From contig CP166133.1 in assembly GCA_041228285.1 (NCBI GenBank), forward strand, positions 1,674,001 through 1,738,000: DNA of 64,000 nt, in the 5' to 3' direction. Made by a program: the position numbers and the translations under genes. The notes under the pieces were generated by a model. The model saw only the letters and a list, made by a program, of their open reading frames with translations, ran no database searches and was not told the DNA's origin. Source of the stretch: Neisseriaceae bacterium CLB008 (GTDB taxonomy: Bacteria > Pseudomonadota > Gammaproteobacteria > Burkholderiales > Neisseriaceae). Positions 49,757-57,891 of this stretch are shown piece by piece (position 1 is the stretch's first letter; each line of letters opens with the position of its first letter).

Positions 49757-52189
49757 TTGTTCTCTTTACGATCACCCCTTACGCCATCACTTACCTGCTC
49801 GGCATTGCTGCTGGCAGGGACGGCCTATGCCGATAATAAAGGCTTCGACACCAAAACGCTCGAAGCCTTGGGCTACAGTACGGAGGTGGCGGAATTTTTT
49901 AATCGTGAAGCCCGTTTTTTACCCGGAAAAAACAATGTCACCTTGGTCGTGAATGCGGCCAACGTTTACCAAACTGAAGCGACCTTCGACCAAGAGGGAC
50001 AGCTGTGCCTAGATGCAGCACTTTTGAACACGCTAAAGCTTCGCCCCAGCCCACACGGTAGCCAATGCCTGCCGGTGACCACGCTTTGGCCCACGGCCAG
50101 CGTTAAGGCCTATCCCGGCCAATTTCGGGTTGAACTCATGCTGCCCGAAACCGCATTTGATCCAGCCAAAGCCAATGACCACATTGAAACCGGTGGCCAT
50201 GCTCTGTTGCTTAACTATAATATCTACGCGCAAAAGATCAGCAGTAAAAATAGCGACTTTAATTTTGTGCAAGGCCGGCTAGAACCCGGCATTAACTTCA
50301 AGAACTGGATCATCCGCAACCGCAGCAACTTCACCCGTGGCCTCGACAACGACGAATTTCGCTCAGAAGAACTGTACGCGGCTCACACGTTTGAGGCGAT
50401 TAAGTCCATGGTCAAAATTGGCCAATTCAGCAGCCGCAGTGAAGCCTTCTCAGGCCTGCCCATTCGTGGCCTAGAGCTACACAGCGACAGCGCACAAACC
50501 CAATCGTCTGAACTGATTGTGCCTATAGAAGGCATGGCCAACACCAATGCCACCATTGAGGTTCGTCAGCGCGGCCGCTTAATTTATCGCACCATCGTGC
50601 CCTCAGGCCCCTTCTCTTTACGCAATGTCAGCAATTTCATCAACGGCCTACCGGCTGAAGTAACGGTATTAGAAGAAGATGGGCATCGCCACCAGTTTAG
50701 CGTGGCCAGCGCCATGGATGCCAACAGCTATCAAGAAGCCACTACTTATCAAGTGGCACTGGGCCGCTACCACAACCCAATTCAGGCCATCGACGACGAG
50801 CCCAACCATACGCCGTTACTCGGCATGGGCGAAGTCGCCTTCAGCCCAACGGCCAGACAGCGCTACACCACGGCCGCATTGTTTGCCAACGACTACCAAA
50901 GCTTGGTGGCTAAAGGCAGCTATACCAGCCCTCTAGGCCATTGGATCAGCGCTGGCCTCAACGTCGCCCATGCCAAGCGGCCAAGCAACTGGCGCCATTC
51001 CTCTGCTCAAGCCTTGTTTAACGCCGATCGCCAAAAAGGCGCGCAAGCTGATGTTCAAGGCCAGATCAGCCTGCTCTCTAACCTTAACGCCTCGCTGTCG
51101 GCACTGTATCGCACGCCGGACTTTTTAAGCCCTGACGAGGCCTTTGGTGGCTACGTCTGGCAAACAGCAGAAGACGGTGAGTCTAAGCTGCGCTATGCAG
51201 CCAGCGCCTCGCTGACCTGGTCACACCCTCGTTTCGGCGCCTTCTCCTATGTGGCCACCCAGAATCGCTACCACGAACACGGCGGCAGCGACTTGACCCA
51301 TATGTTGTCCAGCAATCATCGCTGGGGACGGGCTTCATTCAATTTCAGCGTCCAAAAAACGTCTTTGGGCACCAAGTCAGCCTACGCCAGCCTCAGCCTA
51401 CCTTTAGGACGCGGCACATTCAGCAGCCGTGCTCAATACGTTGGTGAAGAGTTGACCTTGGGCAGTACCTATCAAGGTCAGCTCGGCAACAATCATGGCT
51501 ACACCATTGGTGCCACAAAATCAGACCAGCAGCAGCGCTATAATGCGTCGCTGAATATGAACACTTCGTTGACTCAGCTCACCGCCAGTGCCTCGACCAA
51601 CAATACCGACAGCCGCTCAATGTCGCTGACCGCTAGCGGCGCCCTGGCCTACGCCAACCAAACCTTTGCCACTTCGTCACAACCTATTGGCGACACCTTT
51701 GCCCTAATTAAAGTGCCCAAACAAAGTAACTTAAAGGTTCAGGCATCTGGCGCCAGCGGCACGCTCACCAATCCTTTTGGCACCGCGATTTTGCCCAGAA
51801 TTCAGCCCTACAGCCAAGTATTGGCCCAAATTGACACCAAGACCTTGCCGCTGAACGTCCGCCTGAGCAGCACCACGACAGATTTACTATTGGCGCGCGG
51901 CACCGTCGCCACCAAAACCTTTACCGTCACCGAAACCCGACAGCTGTTGCTGTCTATCCGCACACCGGATGGTCAAGCCATCTCAACCGGCGCCAGCGTG
52001 TTGAATATGGCGGGGCAGTTTTTAAGCACTGTTGTTGGCGACGGCAATGTCATGTTGATCAATGATGACATTGGCCAGCCGATACGAATTAAGGCGGCCA
52101 ACATCAGCGAATGCGTGGTGGAATATGAAACGCCGAAGCAATTTAACCCCAACGCCACCTACGAAGAAACGGCAGCAGTGTGTCGCTAA
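49757..52189 (+). CDS. Fimbrial outer-membrane usher protein
   Basis: About 810 residues from TTG 49757, which gives a good signal peptide (LFSLRSPLTPSL then ALLLAGTAYA). No ATG or GTG is available; the frame is open back to a TTG at 49655 inside the previous gene. An N-terminal periplasmic domain, a large beta-barrel with a plug region (GLPIRGLELHSDSAQTQSSE), and a C-terminal domain ending FNPNATYEETAAVCR are visible, the last with paired cysteines. Ushers (PapC/FimD/YhcD type) assemble subunits delivered by the periplasmic chaperone on the cell surface. It follows six subunit genes and precedes the chaperone gene. Confidence 0.87.
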   Translation: MFSLRSPLTPSLTCSALLLAGTAYADNKGFDTKTLEALGYSTEVAEFFNREARFLPGKNNVTLVVNAANVYQTEATFDQEGQLCLDAALLNTLKLRPSPHGSQCLPVTTLWPTASVKAYPGQFRVELMLPETAFDPAKANDHIETGGHALLLNYNIYAQKISSKNSDFNFVQGRLEPGINFKNWIIRNRSNFTRGLDNDEFRSEELYAAHTFEAIKSMVKIGQFSSRSEAFSGLPIRGLELHSDSAQTQSSELIVPIEGMANTNATIEVRQRGRLIYRTIVPSGPFSLRNVSNFINGLPAEVTVLEEDGHRHQFSVASAMDANSYQEATTYQVALGRYHNPIQAIDDEPNHTPLLGMGEVAFSPTARQRYTTAALFANDYQSLVAKGSYTSPLGHWISAGLNVAHAKRPSNWRHSSAQALFNADRQKGAQADVQGQISLLSNLNASLSALYRTPDFLSPDEAFGGYVWQTAEDGESKLRYAASASLTWSHPRFGAFSYVATQNRYHEHGGSDLTHMLSSNHRWGRASFNFSVQKTSLGTKSAYASLSLPLGRGTFSSRAQYVGEELTLGSTYQGQLGNNHGYTIGATKSDQQQRYNASLNMNTSLTQLTASASTNNTDSRSMSLTASGALAYANQTFATSSQPIGDTFALIKVPKQSNLKVQASGASGTLTNPFGTAILPRIQPYSQVLAQIDTKTLPLNVRLSSTTTDLLLARGTVATKTFTVTETRQLLLSIRTPDGQAISTGASVLNMAGQFLSTVVGDGNVMLINDDIGQPIRIKAANISECVVEYETPKQFNPNATYEETAAVCR

Positions 52190-52283
52190 TGTTACCTAGC
52201 CCTATGCCAGACAAGCGCTTATTTTGACAAATATATTGATAAGTGATTACATTCAAATAAACCCTATGACCCAAGGAATAGCC

Positions 52284-53012
52284 ATGATTCACACTCTCTC
52301 CAAACAGGCATCACGCAGCAGCTTAGGCCAACGTTTACGCGCCCGTGCGCGCTTCGCGTTGTTCGCCACCTTAAGCATGATGTTCTGTACTACCGCACAG
52401 GCTTCTTTCCAACTAGAAAGCACCGGCATCATCCTGCCCGAGTCGGAAAAGCGCGTCAGCTTCAACATCCAAAACATCTCTTCCGCCCCCATCTTATTGG
52501 TGACCAAGCTGATTGATTTAGACGGCAAAGATTACAGCAAGCGCATCTTGATCTCGCCCCCCATCACCCGCATCGACGCAGGCCAAAGCCAACAGGTTAA
52601 CTTTGTGTTGAAGGACGGCCCTAAGCTCACCGAGGAAGTCTTGCTCAAAGCCGCTTTTGAAGGCGTCAGCCAAGCCGCAGAAAATACCGCTAAAATGCCG
52701 GTGCGCCAAGACATTGGCTTTCTGATTCAGCCAGCCGCCGTAGCCCAAAACAAAACACCTTGGGAAGGCCTACGCTTCAGCGTGGCCCAAAACCAGCTCA
52801 CCATCAGCAACCCGAGCAAGCACGTCATCCGTATGGCGCCACAGGTCACGCTACAGCCCGGTAATAAAACCGTACCGCTGACCAACTTTTATTTATTGCC
52901 AGGCCAAAGCGAGCAGATCAGCATCAGCACCCCACCCACGTCAGTGACCGTTATTCCCTTAAGCCGCTATGGCTTCAAGCTACCAGACGTCACCTTACCA
53001 GTGAATCCATAA
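52284..53012 (+). CDS. Periplasmic pilus-assembly chaperone, atypical
   Basis: 242 residues from ATG 52284 (AAGGA 7-8 nt upstream). The signal is long (about 40 residues, RLRARARFALFATLSMMFCT, cleavage near AQA). Two Ig-like domains follow: FQLESTGIILPESEKRVSFN, DAGQSQQVNFVLKDGP, then a second domain from about 150 ending GFKLPDVTLPV. Classical FGS/FGL chaperones keep an Arg and a Lys in the subunit-binding cleft. Here the Arg-equivalent strand reads STGII, and the Lys strand reads FLIQPAAV, so both may be missing. This fits the divergent DUF1120 subunits. An earlier TTG at 52224 is not needed. Confidence 0.82.
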   Translation: MIHTLSKQASRSSLGQRLRARARFALFATLSMMFCTTAQASFQLESTGIILPESEKRVSFNIQNISSAPILLVTKLIDLDGKDYSKRILISPPITRIDAGQSQQVNFVLKDGPKLTEEVLLKAAFEGVSQAAENTAKMPVRQDIGFLIQPAAVAQNKTPWEGLRFSVAQNQLTISNPSKHVIRMAPQVTLQPGNKTVPLTNFYLLPGQSEQISISTPPTSVTVIPLSRYGFKLPDVTLPVNP

Positions 53013-53029
53013 GCCCATCTGTTTGCCGC

Positions 53030-53058
53030 ACGCTGCCCGCCTATATGGCGGGCAGCGT
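53030..53058 (+). terminator. Hairpin after the chaperone gene
   Basis: A 12-bp GC-rich stem (ACGCTGCCCGCC / GGCGGGCAGCGT) with a 5-nt loop is followed by CATTTGTCTT, a weak T tract. Probable terminator of the subunit-usher-chaperone operon. Confidence 0.7.
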
Positions 53059-53125
53059 CATTTGTCTTCTCTCTACCCTCGGCCCCCACGCCTGCCTTTT
53101 CCCGTATAATGGAGCCTCATTTCCC

Positions 53126-53166
53126 TTTGTGGTTCGAAATCCTCCCACTTAAAAAAACTAAGGACT
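53126..53166 (+). promoter_or_regulatory. preQ1-I riboswitch controlling queF
   Basis: P1 arms GTGG (53129-53132) and CCAC (53145-53148) enclose a 12-nt loop starting TTC. An A-rich tail TTAAAAAAACTAAGGA (53149-53164) follows. The spacing equals that of the Bacillus queC preQ1-I aptamer (GAGG, 12 nt, CCTC, then AAAAAACTAAGGA). The ribosome site AAGGA is part of the tail that folds into the pseudoknot, so control should be at translation: preQ1 binding hides the site. TATAAT at 53105-53110 puts the RNA start near 53117. Confidence 0.85.
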
Positions 53167-53170
53167 CCTC

Positions 53171-53656
53171 ATGCGTCAAGCCGAAGATTTAACCAGCCTT
53201 ACCCTATTAGGCGATCAAAAAGTCGCCTACCCAACCACTTATGCCCCCGAGATTCTGGAAGCCTTTCCCAATAAGCATCCCCATAACGATTATTTCGTTA
53301 AGTTTACCTGCCCAGAATTCACCAGCCTGTGCCCAATGACCGGCCAGCCTGATTTCGCCAATATTTACATCTCCTACATCCCAGGCGAAAAGATGGTCGA
53401 AAGCAAATCACTCAAGCTCTATCTATTTAGCTTTCGCAACCACGGCGACTTTCACGAAGACTGCATCAACATCATCATGAAAGATTTAATTCAGCTAATG
53501 GACCCCAAATACATTGAAGTATGGGGCATTTTCACCCCTCGCGGCGGCATTGCCATCCATCCCTACGCCAATCATGGCCGCCCCCAAACCGAATGGGCCG
53601 ACATGGCCAAGCAGCGTTTATTTAGCCATGACCGCCAGCCTTGGCAACACCCTTAA
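53171..53656 (+). CDS. queF: NADPH-dependent 7-cyano-7-deazaguanine reductase
   Basis: The 161-residue unimodular QueF reduces preQ0 to preQ1 in queuosine synthesis. The catalytic Cys54 and Asp61 are in [11 protein letters not shown], and the NADPH motif and substrate contacts in [20 protein letters not shown] (residues 76-95). The ribosome site lies within a preQ1 riboswitch tail, 5-6 nt before the ATG at 53171, so the enzyme is under feedback from its product. Confidence 0.97.
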   Translation: MRQAEDLTSLTLLGDQKVAYPTTYAPEILEAFPNKHPHNDYFVKFTCPEFTSLCPMTGQPDFANIYISYIPGEKMVESKSLKLYLFSFRNHGDFHEDCINIIMKDLIQLMDPKYIEVWGIFTPRGGIAIHPYANHGRPQTEWADMAKQRLFSHDRQPWQHP

Positions 53657-53783
53657 ACCAAGCGTTCCAGCAGAACACAACGAACTTTAAGGCTGTGGTA
53701 GACTGTCTGCATTTGACCGTGCGCTCACGCGCCCGTTAGGCTCAGTCCTATTCGGGCTTGGCCGCCACGCCCCCTATTGTTAG

Positions 53784-54929
<1,146 letters not shown>

Positions 54930-54951
54930 GCCATTCAAAGGAGACAGTGAG

Positions 54952-55797
54952 ATGAGTCACGCCATTGAACGCATCGAAGCGCACCAAATGTTTGGCGGGC
55001 AGCAATTACGCTGTCGCCATACATCCAGTAGCCTAAAATGCGCCATGACTTTCAGCATTTTTCTGCCACCGCAGTATGAACAACAGGCCGAGCTACCAGT
55101 ATTGTATTGGCTATCAGGCCTGACCTGTACCGATGAGAACTTCACCCACAAAGCAGGCGCCCAGCGCATAGCCGCTGAGCTAGGCTTGATTTTGGTGATG
55201 CCCGACACCAGTCCGCGTGGTGAAGGCGTGCCCAACGATGAGGGCTACGATCTAGGCCAAGGCGCGGGCTTTTACGTCAACGCCACGCAAGCACCGTGGT
55301 CGGAACATTTCAAAATGTTTGACTACGTTGCCGAAGAGCTCCCGAGCGTGATCAAGGCCAACTTTAAGGCCGGCCCTAAGCAATCCATCAGCGGCCACTC
55401 TATGGGCGGTCACGGTGCGATTATGATGGCCTTACGCCATCCTCTACGCTACGCTTCGGTGTCTGCTTTTGCGCCCATCGTCAACCCGGCCGATGTCCCT
55501 TGGGGCCGTAAAGCCTTTACGGCCTATTTGGGCAGCGACGAAAGCGCATGGATGGCCTACGACAGCTGTGCGCTGTTAAGCAGCAGCGGCCACAAGCTGC
55601 CGATGCTCATCGATCAAGGTGAAGCAGATGGCTTTATGCCGGAACAGCTCCAGCCTCAGGCGTTTGCCGACATTGCCAAAAGCCATAATTGGCCGATCAC
55701 GGTGCGCCTACAGCCGGGCTACGATCACAGCTACTACTTCATCGCGACCTTTATTGAAGATCACCTGCGCTTTCATGCCCAGCATTTAGCCAAATAG
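54952..55797 (+). CDS. fghA: S-formylglutathione hydrolase
   Basis: The 281-residue esterase releases formate and glutathione from the AdhC product. Nucleophile Ser150 is in [12 protein letters not shown], the oxyanion region in [13 protein letters not shown], and Asp/His in DQGEADGF and [13 protein letters not shown] 54952 has AAGGAGA 7 nt upstream; an in-frame start at 54919 inside adhC is rejected. Operon with adhC completes formaldehyde detoxification. Confidence 0.96.
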   Translation: MSHAIERIEAHQMFGGQQLRCRHTSSSLKCAMTFSIFLPPQYEQQAELPVLYWLSGLTCTDENFTHKAGAQRIAAELGLILVMPDTSPRGEGVPNDEGYDLGQGAGFYVNATQAPWSEHFKMFDYVAEELPSVIKANFKAGPKQSISGHSMGGHGAIMMALRHPLRYASVSAFAPIVNPADVPWGRKAFTAYLGSDESAWMAYDSCALLSSSGHKLPMLIDQGEADGFMPEQLQPQAFADIAKSHNWPITVRLQPGYDHSYYFIATFIEDHLRFHAQHLAK

Positions 55798-55817
55798 ACT
55801 CGTAACGATTCCTACCC

Positions 55818-55845
55818 GCCCGACCCTAGTGGTCGGGCTTTTTAT
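55818..55845 (+). terminator. Terminator of adhC-fghA
   Basis: GCCCGACC and GGTCGGGC pair with a 5-nt loop, followed by TTTTTATT. Confidence 0.92.
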
Positions 55846-55930
55846 TGGCTTTTCAACGCATCAATCAATAAACCATGGTTTGCTTTATACCACTTTTGAC
55901 ATCTCTGCCGATGTTAAAATCACCCCTAAT

Positions 55931-56617
55931 GCTTCGGTTATATCGCTATTGATTAAAGGTTGCCTTTCGCCTGTAGGCGACATACTTTCTTTTGGGTGGC
56001 CAAAAGAAAGTACGCAAAGAAAAGGCCACCCCTGCTTATTCGCCCCCTTCTCTGAAGGGGGTTCCCTCGGCGGAACCTATTGGCCCAGCGCGTGCAAAAG
56101 TGGCGCCCTCCTATAAAAGCGCGGTCGGCCGCCACAAGCGTCTTGCCCGCTTCATCTGGTCCAATAGAACCCGTCTCGGCGACTAAAAGGGGACGGGTAC
56201 TTCACTGAGGGGCTGAGGTGGTGAGATGAAATTAATATTAGTAAATCCACACACTTTAAACTCAAACCTAAAGGGTTATTTTTAGATAATTAAACATAAT
56301 GTTTTATCTTTTTCTTTGTAAAAGCTGAAACATCATCCAACTAACTCTAAGCTCACCGCGTATCCCTTTAAGTGAAGTGCCGTCCCCTTTTTAGCCGCCG
56401 AGGCGGTTCGTGCAGGGCCGGGGTTCTTGAGGCAAGCATGGCTTCTTGCCGCCGGCACTGTGCGAGCCAACGAGGGCACCCGTGTAGCAGGCGGATCGCA
56501 ACGGGCATCATAAAGTGGGGTGTTTTTTCTTTGCTTCGTTTCTTTTGGACATCCAAAAGTTGGACGTCGCCCAGAGGGCGAAACAAAACGATTAATCAAT
56601 AGCGAAATAACCGAAGC
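55931..56617. repeat. Region bounded by inverted repeats, MITE-like
   Basis: Ends GCTTCGGTTATATCGCTATT.. and its inverted partner differ by one base over 24 bp. Each end continues into a related TTTCTTTTGG-type hairpin. No transposase is encoded inside; it could be a non-autonomous element or two copies of an intergenic repeat in opposite orientation. Confidence 0.55.
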
Positions 56618-56770
56618 ATTATGAAATGAATGATTAAATACGGTGGGCACGCTGCGCTTTACACCACCCTACAAGCGGTCAGCAAACCATGATTTATCAC
56701 TGCTGTAGAGCGAGTAAAGCGAAGCCTGCCCATCACTCCAATATGACAACACGCCAAAATCAAAAAACCG

Positions 56771-56862
56771 CGTGGGTCACGACCCACCCTACGACTCAAC
56801 GGTAAGCGTCGTAGTCGTTAAAGAATATTTCGAGGATGAATACCGCAAACCATGGTTGGTTA
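56771..56862. repeat. Dispersed ~90-bp element, copy 2
   Basis: Second copy of the element at 44803-44893: a REP (GTGGGTCACGACCCACCCTA) followed by CGACTCAACGGTAAGC and a tail to GCAAACCATGGTTGGTTAA. Confidence 0.8.
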
Positions 56863-56915
56863 ATATGGGTCAGGGCGCAGCCCACCCCACGGCTTTTAAC
56901 CATGACTACAGACGC

Positions 56916-56947
56916 AAAAAAGCTCAATCCGAAGATTGAGCTTTTTT
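56916..56947. terminator. Bidirectional terminator after the tRNA array
   Basis: A 14-bp stem (AAAAAAGCTCAATC / GATTGAGCTTTTTT) with CGAA loop. On the minus strand it ends the tRNA operon. A shorter version without the T tail recurs between the second and third Glu genes (57368-57396). Confidence 0.9.
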
Positions 56948-56955
56948 GGTATCAC

Positions 56956-57030
56956 TGGTACGCCCACGGGGAATCGAACCCCGGCTGCCGCCGTGAAAGG
57001 GCGGTGTCCTAACCGCTAGACGATGAGCGC
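56956..57030 (-). tRNA. tRNA-Glu (UUC), copy 1
   Basis: 75 nt on the minus strand, anticodon TTC in CCCTTTCACGG. Acceptor GCGCTCA/TGGGCGT, D-loop TCGTCTAGCGG, T-arm GGGTTCGATTCCC, encoded CCA. The first acceptor pair is G-U. Confidence 0.96.
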
Positions 57031-57048
57031 AATGTACAACTAATTGGG

Positions 57049-57125
57049 TGGCGCACCCGGAGCGATTCGAACGCCCGACCCTCTGGTTCGTAGCCAGATA
57101 CTCTATCCAACTGAGCTACGGGTGC
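57049..57125 (-). tRNA. tRNA-Arg (ACG), copy 1
   Basis: 77 nt on the minus strand. Acceptor GCACCCG/CGGGTGC, D-arm TAGCTCAGTTGGATAGAG, anticodon loop CTACGAA, T-arm with GTTCGAATC, encoded CCA. Confidence 0.96.
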
Positions 57126-57131
57126 GCTGAT

Positions 57132-57223
57132 TGGCGGAGAAGAAGAGATTCGAACTCTCGATACAGTTTAACCCATATGCACCCTTAGCAGGGGTGTGCC
57201 TTCGACCACTCGGCCACTTCTCC
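57132..57223 (-). tRNA. tRNA-Ser (GCU), copy 1
   Basis: 92 nt class II tRNA on the minus strand. Acceptor GGAGAAG/CTTCTCC, anticodon GCT in CCTGCTAAGG, long variable arm (CATATGGGTTAAACTG region), encoded CCA. Confidence 0.96.
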
Positions 57224-57261
57224 AACCTAGCAAAAACCTAGTTACCTAAGTTCTTAATGCT

Positions 57262-57336
57262 TGGTACGCCCACGGGGAATCGAACCCCGGCTGCCGCCGT
57301 GAAAGGGCGGTGTCCTAACCGCTAGACGATGAGCGC
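57262..57336 (-). tRNA. tRNA-Glu (UUC), copy 2
   Basis: 75 nt, identical to copy 1 at 56956-57030, encoded CCA. Confidence 0.96.
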
Positions 57337-57408
57337 ATTAAATCTATTACTGCTTAACTTCTGGGAAAAAATAGCTCAATCCGAAGATTGAGCTAGATTT
57401 AACAATAC

Positions 57409-57483
57409 TGGTACGCCCACGGGGAATCGAACCCCGGCTGCCGCCGTGAAAGGGCGGTGTCCTAACCGCTAGACGATGAGCGC
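57409..57483 (-). tRNA. tRNA-Glu (UUC), copy 3
   Basis: 75 nt, identical to the other Glu copies. A copy of the GCTCAATCCGAAGATTGAGC hairpin lies between it and copy 2. Confidence 0.96.
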
Positions 57484-57508
57484 ATATTCCCAAACAATGA
57501 ACCTATAG

Positions 57509-57585
57509 TGGCGCACCCGGAGCGATTCGAACGCCCGACCCTCTGGTTCGTAGCCAGATACTCTATCCAACTGAGCTACGGGTGC
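57509..57585 (-). tRNA. tRNA-Arg (ACG), copy 2
   Basis: 77 nt, identical to copy 1 at 57049-57125, encoded CCA. Confidence 0.96.
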
Positions 57586-57590
57586 GGCTA

Positions 57591-57682
57591 TGGCGGAGAA
57601 GAAGAGATTCGAACTCTCGATACAGTTTAACCCGTATGCACCCTTAGCAGGGGTGTGCCTTCGACCACTCGGCCACTTCTCC
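57591..57682 (-). tRNA. tRNA-Ser (GCU), copy 2
   Basis: 92 nt, same as copy 1 except one base in the variable arm (CCCGTATGC versus CCCATATGC on the plus strand). First gene of the array in transcription order. Confidence 0.96.
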
Positions 57683-57834
57683 GTTTAGGAAGTCGCCATA
57701 ATAACGACTGGGCGATTTACTGTCAAGCCCTTATCTGACAATATTTTTGAAATATCCAATAACCTATTGCGATGCCTGTTATTATTCCAATCACCTATTT
57801 GAAAATGGCGCCACAGCCCACCCTATCCCCTCAC

Positions 57835-57862
57835 TAAAAAAGCCAGAGCAACCGCTCTGGCT
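57835..57862 (-). terminator. Terminator of rnr
   Basis: AGCCAGAGC and GCTCTGGCT pair, with six T on the minus strand, 30 bp past the rnr stop. Confidence 0.9.
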
Positions 57863-57891
57863 TAGGTTAAATCGTATGCCCAAAACCGTGA

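Larger units (their letters stand above)
55846..56915. other. Repeat-filled intergenic region
   Basis: No gene is supported over about 1.07 kb. A 24-bp inverted repeat with one mismatch (55931-55954 and 56594-56617, core TCGCTATTGATT) brackets about 640 bp. Inside both ends are further inverted motifs around CTTTTGGGTGGCCAAAAG and AACTTTTGGATGTCCAAAAG. REPs follow at 56641-56671 and 56771-56798. Open frames of 60-105 codons here are shadows of the repeats. Confidence 0.7.

Noticed and set aside
55829-56650. Several 60-105-codon open frames around 56 kb
   Set aside because: They run through inverted repeats and REPs; composition is not protein-like.
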